From positions 1 to 9,540 of the forward strand of contig PHCL01000027.1 in the NCBI GenBank assembly GCA_002842195.1: 9,540 nucleotides of DNA. The letters run 5' to 3'. The stretch's first letter is position 1, and each line of letters begins with the position of its first letter. This document shows, piece after piece, positions 1-7,547 of this stretch. The stretch is from Betaproteobacteria bacterium HGW-Betaproteobacteria-20 (GTDB lineage Bacteria; Pseudomonadota; Gammaproteobacteria; Burkholderiales; Methylophilaceae). Below the pieces are notes generated by a model. That model had not been told where the DNA came from and did not search any database. It worked only from the letters and a program-made list of their open reading frames with translations. Position numbers and translations under genes: made by a program.

Positions 1-951
1 TTATTCAAGCGGAACTTCATCAATAACGCACAGTTAAATGCGCTGACAGCCAGTATTCATGCGGTTAGACAACCCCCATTATTGATAGCAGTGGATCACG
101 AGGGCGGACGTGTACAGCGTTTTAGAGAAGGATTTACTAAAATCCCGCCCATGCGCGAATTTGGTAAAATCTGGGATAAAAATCCGAAAAAGGCCAAAGC
201 GTTAGCAACAGCAGCGGGTTGGATTTTAGCTGCTGAATTACGCGCGCACGGTATTGATTTTAGCTTTACACCGGTGCTGGATATGGATTATGGCGATAGC
301 CTGGTAATCGGCGATAGAGCGTTTCATCTAAACCCGCAGGCTATTAACGATTTAGCTTTTGCACTTATGCAAGGCCTTAAAAAAGGCGGCATGGCGGCGG
401 TGGGTAAACATTTTCCCGGGCACGGCTTTGTGGCGGCAGACTCACATGTGAGTATGCCGGTAGACGACCGCGAATTTGACCAAATTGCCCAACACGACAT
501 GCAGCCATTTAGAATGTTGATAGATGACGGCATTCAGGCCATCATGCCTGCGCATGTGATTTACCCTAAGGTGGACGATAAGCCCGCTGGCTTTTCATCG
601 CGCTGGCTGCAAAAAATACTTAGACAACGCTTAGGTTTTAATGGCGTGATTTTTAGCGATGATTTAAGCATGGAAGCCGCCAGTGCAGGCGGTGATGTGA
701 CAACACGGGCATTAGCCGCGTTAAATGCGGGTTGCGATATGGTGCTGTTATGTAATCAGCCCGCCATGGCTGACGAGTTATTAGCTAATCTTATATGGAC
801 AATGCCTGCTCAAAGCCTTAGCCGTTTAGCGCGTATGCATGGGCAAAAGCACCCCGTTAGTCTGGATGCCCTGTATGAAAAGGCTGAGTTTGTGCATGCC
901 GTGCATCAGGTGGCGCAGGTCGGTATGGTGGAAGGTGAGTTATTTAGTTAA
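1..951 (+). CDS. nagZ: Beta-N-acetylhexosaminidase NagZ (GH3), 5' end outside window
   Basis: Cytoplasmic glycoside hydrolase family 3 enzyme that removes N-acetylglucosamine from GlcNAc-anhydromuropeptides during peptidoglycan recycling. The frame is open from base 1 and the visible 316 residues begin LFKRNF. The TTG at 82 lies inside the conserved LLIAVDHEGGRVQRFR segment, so it is not the start; roughly 25-30 N-terminal residues lie upstream of the window. Visible family motifs are AVDHEGGRVQRF (about 85-120), KHFPGHG (406-426) followed by the DSH catalytic dyad motif (439-447), and FSDDLSMEA (from 652), which carries the predicted nucleophile aspartate. The frame is intact and ends in TAA with a normal C-terminus. 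The next gene, yccA, starts 91 bp downstream. In bacteria with an inducible AmpC beta-lactamase, the product of this enzyme feeds the inducing signal; no such gene is visible here. Confidence 0.96.
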   Translation, partial: LFKRNFINNAQLNALTASIHAVRQPPLLIAVDHEGGRVQRFREGFTKIPPMREFGKIWDKNPKKAKALATAAGWILAAELRAHGIDFSFTPVLDMDYGDSLVIGDRAFHLNPQAINDLAFALMQGLKKGGMAAVGKHFPGHGFVAADSHVSMPVDDREFDQIAQHDMQPFRMLIDDGIQAIMPAHVIYPKVDDKPAGFSSRWLQKILRQRLGFNGVIFSDDLSMEAASAGGDVTTRALAALNAGCDMVLLCNQPAMADELLANLIWTMPAQSLSRLARMHGQKHPVSLDALYEKAEFVHAVHQVAQVGMVEGELFS

Positions 952-972
952 TAAATTGTAACAATTTAAACC

Positions 973-1001
973 TTGAAACTTATTGTGAAAGTCGTTATCT
1001 T
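973..1001 (+). promoter_or_regulatory. Candidate sigma-70 promoter for yccA
   Basis: TTGAAA at 973-978 (5 of 6 matches to the -35 consensus) and TATCTT at 996-1001 (4 of 6 to the -10) are separated by 17 bp. This places a start site near 1008, about 35 nt before the yccA start codon. The spacing is good, but AT-rich sequence produces such matches by chance. Confidence 0.4.
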
Positions 1002-1007
1002 AATAGC

Positions 1008-1028
1008 ATTGCCTTTAGGCATTTTTTT
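1008..1028 (+). terminator. Weak hairpin plus T7 after nagZ
   Basis: TGCC (1010-1013) pairs with GGCA (1018-1021) around a TTTA loop, followed directly by seven T residues (1022-1028). The four-pair stem is short for an intrinsic terminator. It could end part of the nagZ transcription. If the promoter at 973-1001 is real, it would instead lie at the very 5' end of the yccA mRNA. The T-run ends just before the yccA Shine-Dalgarno AAGGAAG (1031-1037). Confidence 0.35.
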
Positions 1029-1042
1029 ATAAGGAAGTATCA

Positions 1043-1729
1043 ATGTCAGAAAACATTCAAGTATTAGGCCGTGAAGGCACCTTAACCACGCAAAATAAAG
1101 TGTTGCGTAACACTTATGCTTTATTGGGTTTAACCCTCATTCCAACCGTCATTGGCGCGTTCATTGGCATGAGCATGAATTTCGGCTTTGCTGCGCTGCA
1201 TCCATTTATGTTTGCCATTGGTGCTATGGCTGTGATGTACGGTATGTTTGCGGCAATCTCGGCTAACCGTAATAGCAGTCTCGGTGTCGTTTTATTATTG
1301 GGCTTAACATTTCTATTAGGTTTATTGCTAGGGCCAATTTTGCAACATGCCTTACATTTGCGTAATGGTGCGCAAATTGTCGGCTTGGCGGCAGGCGGTA
1401 CTGGCATTATCTTTTTAACTTTAGCCGGCATTGCAACGACCACTAAAAAAGACTTTAGCTTCATGGGTAAATTCCTGCTAATCGGCATTATTTTGTTGAT
1501 TGTGGCCTCACTTGCCAATATATTTTTACAAATTCCTGCCATGACATTAGCTTTGTCTGCAGTTGGAGTAATCCTGTTCTCAGGCTTTATTCTGTATGAC
1601 GTAAGTCGCATTGTGAACGGCGGTGAAACTAACTATATAATGGCTACATTAGGTCTTTACTTAAGCATATACAACCTGTTTACCAGCTTGTTACACTTAC
1701 TGATGGGTTTAATGGGCAGCAATGATTAA
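1043..1729 (+). CDS. yccA: Bax inhibitor-1/YccA family membrane protein
   Basis: Inner-membrane protein of the BI-1 (TMBIM) family, 228 aa; E. coli YccA is 219 aa and is a substrate and modulator of the FtsH membrane protease. It shares many YccA landmarks: KVLRNTY (19-25), LGPIL (96-100), TKKDFSFMG (134-142), ANIFLQIPA (158-166), GGETNYI (193-199) and LYLSIYNLFTSLL (205-217). About seven hydrophobic segments are visible, near residues 24-44, 51-73, 78-98, 110-131, 141-162, 166-187 and 203-222. The polar N-terminus (first 20 residues) lacks a signal peptide. The ATG at 1043 has a strong AAGGAAG Shine-Dalgarno five bases upstream. The gene appears monocistronic: a possible promoter precedes it and a long stem follows 18 bp after the stop. 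Role in membrane-protein quality control is inferred from the family. Confidence 0.93.
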   Translation: MSENIQVLGREGTLTTQNKVLRNTYALLGLTLIPTVIGAFIGMSMNFGFAALHPFMFAIGAMAVMYGMFAAISANRNSSLGVVLLLGLTFLLGLLLGPILQHALHLRNGAQIVGLAAGGTGIIFLTLAGIATTTKKDFSFMGKFLLIGIILLIVASLANIFLQIPAMTLALSAVGVILFSGFILYDVSRIVNGGETNYIMATLGLYLSIYNLFTSLLHLLMGLMGSND

Positions 1730-1747
1730 GGGTTAATGACTAGATTT

Positions 1748-1783
1748 AATTAAGAGGCGCGTCGTTAGACGTGCCTCTTAATT
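1748..1783 (+). terminator. 16-bp stem-loop downstream of yccA
   Basis: AATTAAGAGGC (1748-1758) pairs perfectly with GCCTCTTAATT (1773-1783). The stem continues inward through GCGTC/GACGT (one G-T wobble) to a GTTA loop at 1764-1767, giving 16 pairs. There is no strong T-run after the stem, only a T-rich descending arm and a later GGTTT, so termination efficiency is uncertain. Its position 18 bp past the yccA stop supports the terminator reading. Confidence 0.65.
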
Positions 1784-2036
1784 GATGGTTTAAAGGAAAT
1801 CCACACTAAAGCAGCTACATAAGCACCTGCTCCCCAATCTCAAAAATCGAAGCTCGGATCAACACCAAAATCTCGATTAAACCAGTGCAAATTCCACGAG
1901 CAAAAAACGATGCTCTGTGAGCCAGTAAACAAAAGGCTTGTAGAGCAGCATCTTCGAAGCGCTGTCTGCAACAACCTAAAATTAGGCAAATAAGTTGGCT
2001 TGTATGTTAGTTGCATAAACTGAAATTCCATTAGCC
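1784..2036. other. Gene-free gap with a two-tier hairpin
   Basis: I see no convincing gene in this stretch. The clearest structure is at 1912-1946: GCTCT (1912-1916) pairs with AGAGC (1942-1946), then a symmetric GT/GT internal loop, then GAGCC (1919-1923) pairs with GGCTT (1935-1939) around an 11-nt A-rich loop. GAT (1909-1911) and ATC (1950-1952) could extend it past a 3-nt bulge. A small palindrome, CCTAAAATTAGG, lies at 1975-1986. This could be a small structured RNA or untranslated sequence; no promoter was identified. A 63-codon minus-strand frame (1840-2031) is treated as not coding. Confidence 0.35.
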
Positions 2037-2067
2037 AAAAAAAAGAGGGCGCCTAACAAGACGCCCC
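2037..2067 (-). terminator. Rho-independent terminator of glgA
   Basis: Read on the minus strand, GGGCG (2066-2062) pairs with CGCCC (2051-2047) and is followed, after a short TC, by eight T residues (2044-2037). A GC-rich stem followed by a U8 tract is the classic intrinsic terminator form. It lies about 90 bp past the glgA stop codon. The intervening 2068-2156 contains a small AGCTT/AAGCT palindrome (about 2092-2106) and nothing else I can name. Confidence 0.7.
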
Positions 2068-2156
2068 TGAGGGAGGAGAAACCAGCTTTGGAGAAGCTTA
2101 GTAATTATTAAGCATTTACCGTGCCAAGTTTCCCACCCTGCTGATTTGTCTGATTA

Positions 2157-3611
2157 TTACTGCATTAGTTTTTCATATTCAGCTAAATATTCCAGCGCAC
2201 TTTTATCCCAGCTTAAGTTTTGCAACATGCCGTTTTTTTGAATTTGGCGCCAGGCATTCGCATCGTTATTAAATATATTTAATGCTTGCCTGATGCAGCT
2301 TAACAGGCTGGCAGGGCTGGCTTCACTCATTACAAAGCCGTTTGCAGTTTTGTTTTTGAAAGTGATGATATTGGTATCAATGACTGAGTCGGCAAGTCCG
2401 CCAGTGGCATTAACAATGGGCGGTGTGCCATAAGCCAGGCCATATAACTGATTCAATCCGCACGGTTCAAAGCGTGAAGGCATGATGAACATATCGCATC
2501 CTGCCATAATTTGGTGTGATAACGGCTCATTGTAGCCTATGGTAACGCTTACACTCCCCAGGTTGTTGATGGCTAAGTGGCGAAATGCATTTTCCAGCTC
2601 GCTTTCACCGCCACCCAGTAGTGCCAGTTGGCAGCCAGTATTAATTAAGCTCTGCATAATTGGCACCAGCATATCCAGGCCTTTTTGATGCGTTAGGCGG
2701 CTTACTACGCCTAATAATGGTGCATCTGCATCAATTTTGAGCCCCAATCTCTCTTGCAACGCACTTTTAACCAGTTTTTTACCTGCTAATTTATTTGCAC
2801 TATAGTTTGCAATAAGATATTGGTCGGTTTCAGGGTTCCATTCGTCAGTTTCTATACCATTCAAAATACCTTTGATTTCATGACCGCGTCTACTTAGTAA
2901 ACCCTCTAATCCAAAACCAAACTCAGCTGTTTGAATTTCTTTGGCATAACTTGGACTGACGGTAGTGATAGCATCGGCATAGAAAATGCCTGCTTTTAAA
3001 AATGATAATTGGCCATGATATTCAAAGCCTTCCTGAGTAAAGTGTGTGCTGGGTAATGCTAAAGTGGGTAGCCAACTGGCAGCATAGCAGCCTTGAAACG
3101 CCATGTTGTGTAAACTAATCATGGATTTTGCCTGGCTTTGTTCAAGCAATTTCATATAAGCCGGCGTTAAGCCGGTTTGCCAGTCATTACAATGTACAAT
3201 CTCTGGTCGCCAGTCAGCAAGCGGCGAACGTGGGCCACTTAAAATAGCGGCTACTTTTGACAATGTGCCGAAACGTAGTGGGTTATCCAGCCATTCCAGC
3301 CCATTCGCATCAGAGTATGGACCGCCATCGCGCTCATATAACTGGGCAGATTTAATCACCATGACTTTAACTTGGGTATCTTCAATCGTACCCATCATCA
3401 GTGTGGCGTGATGAATAACAGGCAAATTATCCAGACTGGCAATCTCTTGCAGATCCGATAGTTTGTCCAATACTGCTGGGTAGCCTGGCATTAAAATGCG
3501 AATATCCACCCCCAGATTTTGCAGGGCGGTAGGTAATGAGCCACTTACATCAGCCAAACCACCAGTCTTGATGAGCGGGAAAACCTCAGATGTGACAAAT
3601 AGAACGCGCAA
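2157..3611 (-). CDS. glgA: Glycogen synthase GlgA (GT5)
   Basis: ADP-glucose:alpha-1,4-glucan glucosyltransferase, 484 aa, close to the usual length of bacterial GlgA. It extends glycogen chains in the cytosol. Landmarks: the N-terminal MRVLFVTSEVFPLIKTGGLADV with the ADP-glucose binding KTGGL (15-19), HCNDWQTGL (140-148), SLHNMAFQG (166-174), TTVSPSYAKEI (216-226), SRLTHQKG with R305 and K310, and SRFEPCGLNQLYGLAYGT (379-396) with the retaining-GT E382-PCG signature, then TGGLADSV. The start is a TTG at 3611-3609. It fits because the family N-terminus begins exactly there and the only nearby upstream ATG in frame runs into a stop; a weak AAGAAAG lies six bases upstream. No other glg genes are in the window, so it stands alone here, divergent from crcB by 81 bp. 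Confidence 0.96.
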   Translation of the reverse strand: MRVLFVTSEVFPLIKTGGLADVSGSLPTALQNLGVDIRILMPGYPAVLDKLSDLQEIASLDNLPVIHHATLMMGTIEDTQVKVMVIKSAQLYERDGGPYSDANGLEWLDNPLRFGTLSKVAAILSGPRSPLADWRPEIVHCNDWQTGLTPAYMKLLEQSQAKSMISLHNMAFQGCYAASWLPTLALPSTHFTQEGFEYHGQLSFLKAGIFYADAITTVSPSYAKEIQTAEFGFGLEGLLSRRGHEIKGILNGIETDEWNPETDQYLIANYSANKLAGKKLVKSALQERLGLKIDADAPLLGVVSRLTHQKGLDMLVPIMQSLINTGCQLALLGGGESELENAFRHLAINNLGSVSVTIGYNEPLSHQIMAGCDMFIMPSRFEPCGLNQLYGLAYGTPPIVNATGGLADSVIDTNIITFKNKTANGFVMSEASPASLLSCIRQALNIFNNDANAWRQIQKNGMLQNLSWDKSALEYLAEYEKLMQ

Positions 3612-3692
3612 AATATACTTTCTTAAATATGACGTTGATGCATTATTATATTGTATAAATTAGAAGCATATAGATTGTTTTAGGGAATAAAC
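3612..3692. promoter_or_regulatory. Divergent glgA/crcB intergenic region
   Basis: The 81-bp AT-rich spacer must carry signals for both directions. On the minus strand a perfect TATAAT (3650-3645) could be the glgA -10, about 34 bp before its TTG start; no good -35 lies at the proper distance. On the plus strand AGGGA (3682-3686) is the crcB Shine-Dalgarno, six bases before the ATG. I looked for the conserved elements of a crcB fluoride riboswitch and did not see them; the spacer is also short for an aptamer plus expression platform. Confidence 0.4.
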
Positions 3693-4076
3693 ATGGGATT
3701 TAATGGGTTTTTAGCCGTAGGTGCCGGTGCAGCGATAGGCGCTTGGGCACGATGGGGACTAGGTTTGATGTTGAATGCAACCTTACCGGCGTTGCCACTG
3801 GGAACGTTGGTTGCGAATTTAGTGGGCGGATATTTTATGGGTTTATTAATGGGGGTGTTTTCCATGACCTCTACCTTATCGCCAGAACTCAGACTTTTTT
3901 TGATGACAGGTTTGCTTGGCGGCTTGACTACCTTCTCTACTTTTTCTGCTGAAGCGGTGACATTACTATCTCGTGGCCAGTATGGCTGGGCAGCAACACA
4001 TGTCTTGGTCCATGTGTTAGGTTCGCTGGCTATGACGGGTCTGGGGTTACTTACTGTACATTTAATGCGGGGTTAA
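3693..4076 (+). CDS. crcB: Fluoride channel CrcB/FluC
   Basis: Small four-helix membrane protein, 127 aa, that forms an antiparallel dual-topology dimer exporting fluoride. Visible family motifs: GAAIGAWARW (12-21, the GxxxGAxxR motif), LGTLVANLVGGYFMG (36-50) with the pore-lining Asn42, and MTGLLGGLTTFSTFSAE (71-87) carrying the FSTF phenylalanine-box segment (81-84) and the glycine/threonine turn of the central Na+ site. Hydrophobic segments lie near 4-27, 36-57, 66-92 and 101-124. A single crcB copy fits the homodimeric form of the family. The start ATG has AGGGA six bases upstream. The stop is one base before the ATG of the DUF190 gene, so the two are very likely one transcriptional unit with coupled translation. 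Confidence 0.95.
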   Translation: MGFNGFLAVGAGAAIGAWARWGLGLMLNATLPALPLGTLVANLVGGYFMGLLMGVFSMTSTLSPELRLFLMTGLLGGLTTFSTFSAEAVTLLSRGQYGWAATHVLVHVLGSLAMTGLGLLTVHLMRG

Positions 4077-4077
4077 A

Positions 4078-4401
4078 ATGATGCAAGGAATTTATCTGAA
4101 GTTATTTGTACCAGAACAATTACGCCTGCATGGTGATTTGCTGTATGAGTGGATTTTAAAACAAGCGGAAGCAATCGGAATTTCTGGCGGCTCTGCCATA
4201 CGTGCCATGGCTAGCTTCGGTCGCCATGGACGCCTGCACGAACAATATTTTTTTGAGTTGGCAGGTGAATTGCCTGTCATACTCGAATTTTTTGCATCTG
4301 ATGAAGCTGTCAATCAGCTGCTGGCTTTGCTGGAAGCAGAAAACAGTTCGCTGTTTTATATTAAGTTTCATGCTGAAGCCGGGCTGACAAAAACGCATTA
4401 G
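4078..4401 (+). CDS. DUF190 family protein (PII-like fold), crcB partner
   Basis: Small soluble protein of 107 aa matching the DUF190 family: an opening strand (GIYLKLFVPEQ), then LHGDLLYEWILKQAEAIGISGGSAIRAMASFGRHGRLH (19-56), then a strand-rich second half ending in FYIKFHAEAG. Family members have a ferredoxin/PII-like fold and are thought to be small-ligand-binding or regulatory proteins; the ligand is unknown. The gene begins one base after the crcB stop, with GGGG at 4069-4072 as a possible Shine-Dalgarno. Two adjacent ATG codons (4078 and 4081) make the true first residue uncertain. The pairing with crcB recurs in other bacteria as I recall, which suggests a role in fluoride handling or control of the channel, but this is inference. 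No membrane segments or signal peptide. Confidence 0.88.
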   Translation: MMQGIYLKLFVPEQLRLHGDLLYEWILKQAEAIGISGGSAIRAMASFGRHGRLHEQYFFELAGELPVILEFFASDEAVNQLLALLEAENSSLFYIKFHAEAGLTKTH

Positions 4402-4427
4402 CAGCTAAGCTACAGATCAAGCCGCAT

Positions 4428-4464
4428 GGGTTTTTCACAGGAAAAATCCCGAATTTTACTTTTT
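4428..4464 (+). terminator. Possible terminator after the crcB-DUF190 unit
   Basis: GGGTTTTT (4428-4435) can pair with AAAAATCCC (4442-4450) with one bulged T, around the loop CACAGG. It is followed by a TTTTACTTTTT run (4454-4464). The stem is AU-rich with only three G-C pairs, so it would be weak. A stronger bidirectional terminator lies 50 bp further on. Confidence 0.4.
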
Positions 4465-4511
4465 AAAGTCATGTATGCAGGCCAGCTAATGCACTAGTAT
4501 TTTTTCACCAT

Positions 4512-4572
4512 AAAAAAACTGCACCCCAGAATATCCGACATCAATGTCCAATTTTTGGGAGTGCAGTTTCTT
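4512..4572. terminator. Bidirectional terminator made of two IS-end-like arms
   Basis: Two 25-bp arms, 4516-4540 and 4545-4569, face each other across a TCAA spacer and match at 18 of 25 positions with no gap. The outer nine pairs (AAACTGCAC/GTGCAGTTT) and the inner GACA/TGTC are perfect. The minus-strand transcript of rne would read the stem followed by seven T residues (4518-4512). The plus transcript from crcB-DUF190 reads TTTCTTTT after the stem. The position, between two convergent genes, fits termination from both sides. The arms, with ACTGCAC at the outer side and TTGGACA at the inner side, resemble IS3-family (IS150-type) terminal repeats as I remember them, so the site may be a miniature-element relic. 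Confidence 0.7.
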
Positions 4573-4640
4573 TTAGGTTACAGTTTAATAGCAAGACTTT
4601 TTATTGCTGAACTTCTAGCTGATATTTTCTGCCAGTAACG

Positions 4641-7349
4641 CTATTTATTTTGCGTTTCTACCATCACCATAGGTTCTGCGCTGGCTTCATCTGTTGCTTT
4701 TTTTTGCCAGGCGGCAGCTTTACGTGGAGCCTTTGCTGTTGCTTCTACTACTGGCGCAGCTATTTTAGGCGCGTCCGCTTTTGTTTCAACTAACTGTAGT
4801 CCTGCCGCGGCTAAATCCACCGGTTTAGCAGTTGGTTTTGATTTACGTGGGCGAGCAGGACGTTTGTTGTTTGCTTTTGCTGCTGGTTTGTCGCTTGTGT
4901 CAACGACAGCCTCGCTGGCAATTTGCGGAGCGGTTTCGTTTGCGCTTAAGTTTGCGTTATCAGCAATAACAGTTGAAGCCTTAGGTGTTCTCTGTCTTCT
5001 ATCTGTTTTTGCTTTGGGTGCAGCTTTGGGGGTAGTGCCAGGCGCAACTTCAGCTACATGCTCAATGTTTGCCGTTACGGTTTCTGCTGCAATGATTTGT
5101 TTAGCCTCGGTGTTGGCTTGCGGCACCACCACATCAACATTCACGCTCGCTTGTTCGGTGCTGATTTCATCGTTAGGAATAAATGCACGGTTTGCATCGC
5201 CTGCAACATTTTCAGTACGGTCACGGCGGCCACGACGATTATTACGGTTACGACGACCACCTGTACGCTCAGAGGTCTGCTCTGTGGCAGTTTCAATCAC
5301 AGCAACTTCAGCGCTGGTATTTGCTGGAGAAGCATTGACCTGACTAGCACTTGCTGGCTGGTTATTGCGTGGCTGTTCATTACGCGGTCTGTCAGTACGA
5401 GGTTGCTGCGGTTTTTGCTGGCGTGGTGCCTGAGGTTTGCCATCAGTAGGACGAGCTTCAGTGTTTTTTGCCTCATTCTGGCGATTAGGACGAGCCTGAT
5501 TCACCTCTTTATCGGTACGCTCGCTGGTATTTCTTTCGCCACGATTACGGTCATTGCGATTGCGATTGTTGCGGTTACGGCTATTGCGATTATTTTCAAG
5601 GCGTGTTGCCTCTGCTTTTTCAGCTTCAGTTTTTTGTGGCTCGATGTCTTGAGCGGTAGTGCTAAAGAATTTTTTAATCCGCGCAATTAATGATAACTTG
5701 GCAACAGGCGCAATTACAGCGACTTTTTCAGCCACAATCGGTGCTGGAGCTGCTGGCGTAATGCCTTTAACTGCGGCTATTGGTCTGATGGCCTTTGCTA
5801 CCTCTTCTGCATTTTGAATGTAAGAGGTTTCCGTTGGCAATTCTACTAATTTGTAGCTTGCACGGTTGGTTTCATCTGTTACATCATCATGTTTTACGCG
5901 CGTAATATTGTAGTTAGGCGTTTCAAGGTGAATATTAGGAATCAACACCACTTCTACGTCCATACGCTGTTCAATAGCATGAATGTCTGCGCGTTTTTCA
6001 TTTAATAAGAATGTTGCCACTTCAACCGGTAATTGCACCTGGATAATCGCGCTGTTCTCCTTCATGACATCTTCCTGTGTGATGCGCAGGATATGTAGAG
6101 CAGTAGATTCAATACCACGGATATGACCAGTGCCGCTACAACGTGGGCATGGAATATGGTTAGTTTCACCCAAACTTGGGCGTAAACGCTGGCGTGATAA
6201 CTCAAGTAAGCCGAAGCGTGAAATTTTTCCAGTTTGTACGCGTGCTCGGTCAAAATGCAGTGCATCGCGTAGCGCGTTTTCTACTTCGCGTTGGTTGCGC
6301 TGGCTTTCCATGTCAATAAAGTCAATCACCACCAGGCCGCCTAAGTCACGCAAACGCAATTGACGAGCGACTTCTTCAGCCGCTTCCATGTTGGTATTGA
6401 ACGCGGTATGCTCAATGTCGCTGCCACGGGTTGCGCGGCCTGAGTTCACGTCGACTGAAACCAAGGCTTCCGTATGGTCAATGACAATGGCGCCGCCAGA
6501 AGGTAAGCGCACTTCACGTGAGAACGCCGATTCAATCTGGTGTTCAATCTGAAAGCGTGTAAATAGCGGAATTTCATCTTCATACAATTTAACGCGTGAC
6601 ACATTGCCAGGCATGACGTGATTCATAAACTGAACCGCCTGCTCGTAAATATCGGGTGTATCAATCAGAATTTCGCCAATATCCGCACTAAAGTAATCAC
6701 GAATCGCGCGTATGACCAGACTGCCTTCCTGGTAAATTAAGTATGCACCGGCTTGCATGGCGGACGCGCCATCAATAGCCGTCCACAGTTGTGTGAGATA
6801 GTTTAAATCCCATTGCAATTCTTCAGCATTACGGCCGATACCAGCAGTACGCGCAATAATGCTCATCCCTTTTGGTACTTCTAATTGCGCTAATACATCG
6901 CGCAACTCGTCACGGTCTTCGCCTTCAATGCGGCGTGATACACCGCCACCACGCGGGTTGTTTGGCATTAACACCAAATAACGGCCAGCTAATGAGATGA
7001 AAGTAGTAAGTGCTGCGCCTTTGTTACCGCGCTCATCTTTATCTACCTGAATAATGAGTTCCTGACCTTCTTTTAAGGCATCCTGAATGCGGGCGCGGCC
7101 GTCTGCGCCTTCTTTGTAGTAGCTGCGTGCTACTTCTTTGAATGGTAAAAAGCCATGTCTGTCCATGCCGTAATCGACAAAAGCGGCTTCCAGGGAAGGT
7201 TCGATGCGGGTAATGACACCTTTGTAAATATTGCTTTTACGTTGTTCTTTACCAGCGTGTTCAATATCTAAATCGATGAGTTTTTGACCGTCTACAATCG
7301 CAACGCGTAACTCTTCTTCCTGCGTTGCATTAAATAACATGCGTTTCAT
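4641..7349 (-). CDS. rne: Ribonuclease E
   Basis: Endoribonuclease central to mRNA decay and rRNA/tRNA processing, scaffold of the RNA degradosome; 902 aa. The start chosen is the ATG at 7349-7347, giving [21 protein letters not shown] as in E. coli, with AGGAG six bases upstream; an in-frame start 14 codons earlier is not supported. Order of domains: split RNase H-like and S1 region (about 1-125, with [20 protein letters not shown]), 5'-sensor region, DNase I-like catalytic domain with metal-binding D300 ([13 protein letters not shown]) and D343 (VIDFIDM), the zinc-link CPRC at 401-404, and a small domain to about 485. The remaining 400 residues are low-complexity: an amphipathic [12 protein letters not shown] (551-562) that could bind membrane, Arg/Asn-rich RNA-binding tracts (586-607, 698-711), an Arg/Gln/Pro tract (about 640-665) and an Ala/Lys/Pro tail with GLQLVET (850-856). 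The cognate RNase G would lack this tail. Confidence 0.97.
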   Translation of the reverse strand: MKRMLFNATQEEELRVAIVDGQKLIDLDIEHAGKEQRKSNIYKGVITRIEPSLEAAFVDYGMDRHGFLPFKEVARSYYKEGADGRARIQDALKEGQELIIQVDKDERGNKGAALTTFISLAGRYLVLMPNNPRGGGVSRRIEGEDRDELRDVLAQLEVPKGMSIIARTAGIGRNAEELQWDLNYLTQLWTAIDGASAMQAGAYLIYQEGSLVIRAIRDYFSADIGEILIDTPDIYEQAVQFMNHVMPGNVSRVKLYEDEIPLFTRFQIEHQIESAFSREVRLPSGGAIVIDHTEALVSVDVNSGRATRGSDIEHTAFNTNMEAAEEVARQLRLRDLGGLVVIDFIDMESQRNQREVENALRDALHFDRARVQTGKISRFGLLELSRQRLRPSLGETNHIPCPRCSGTGHIRGIESTALHILRITQEDVMKENSAIIQVQLPVEVATFLLNEKRADIHAIEQRMDVEVVLIPNIHLETPNYNITRVKHDDVTDETNRASYKLVELPTETSYIQNAEEVAKAIRPIAAVKGITPAAPAPIVAEKVAVIAPVAKLSLIARIKKFFSTTAQDIEPQKTEAEKAEATRLENNRNSRNRNNRNRNDRNRGERNTSERTDKEVNQARPNRQNEAKNTEARPTDGKPQAPRQQKPQQPRTDRPRNEQPRNNQPASASQVNASPANTSAEVAVIETATEQTSERTGGRRNRNNRRGRRDRTENVAGDANRAFIPNDEISTEQASVNVDVVVPQANTEAKQIIAAETVTANIEHVAEVAPGTTPKAAPKAKTDRRQRTPKASTVIADNANLSANETAPQIASEAVVDTSDKPAAKANNKRPARPRKSKPTAKPVDLAAAGLQLVETKADAPKIAAPVVEATAKAPRKAAAWQKKATDEASAEPMVMVETQNK

Positions 7350-7547
7350 TGTGTGCTCCTGCACAAGTTGCAGCAGACAGACTAATACCATTAAGGTATT
7401 GAATTACAAGGCGATTTAAGGTGAAAGTGCCGGTTTACCGGTCGGATGACTAAAGGCGTGCTATTTAAATAAAATATTAAAAATATTGCACGTAAGCGTA
7501 TGTTTTAACGTGTGTGGCGGATAACCGCGTTCTACCTACATGCCAGT
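7350..7547 (-). promoter_or_regulatory. Structured rne leader with Shine-Dalgarno hairpin
   Basis: Sequence upstream of rne on the minus strand contains a chain of potential stem-loops. The nearest pairs CTGCA (7373-7369) with TGCAG (7363-7359), loop ACTTG; its 3' arm takes up the first two bases of the AGGAG Shine-Dalgarno (7360-7356). Next is AATACC/GGTATT (7400-7395 with 7389-7384). Further out are CCGG-TAAA-CCGG (7441-7430), CACGTTAA/TTACGTG with a bulge (7512-7505 with 7495-7489) and CGG/CCG near 7517-7528. E. coli rne has a long structured leader through which RNase E controls its own level; a similar role here is inference. The actual transcription start is not known. Confidence 0.5.

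Noticed and set aside
82..951. TTG at 82 as the start of nagZ
   Set aside because: It falls inside the conserved LLIAVDHEGG segment, and the frame is open to base 1 with family-like residues, so the gene begins before the window.
1114..1611. 165-codon minus-strand frame opposite yccA
   Set aside because: It is a shadow of the conserved yccA gene, Lys/Pro/Ala/Met-rich with no recognisable domain.
1840..2031. 63-codon minus-strand frame as a gene
   Set aside because: No Shine-Dalgarno: the start directly follows the T-run of the glgA terminator. The N-terminal half has no protein-like pattern. Kept only as a low-interest pseudogene possibility.
3612..3692. Fluoride riboswitch ahead of crcB
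   Set aside because: The conserved aptamer segments are not visible and the spacer is too short and AT-rich.
4545..4569. A complete insertion sequence near 4516-4569
   Set aside because: There is no transposase frame and the two arms are only 4 bp apart, so at most this is a relic of IS ends.
4864..5690. Long plus-strand frames (159 and 210 codons) inside rne
   Set aside because: They are opposite-strand shadows of the low-complexity RNase E tail; the translations are repetitive Ala/Val/Ile/Thr-rich and resemble nothing.
7350..7391. Upstream in-frame rne start at 7391
   Set aside because: The 14 extra residues are not part of the family, while ATG 7349 has AGGAG at the right distance and gives the conserved MKRML N-terminus.
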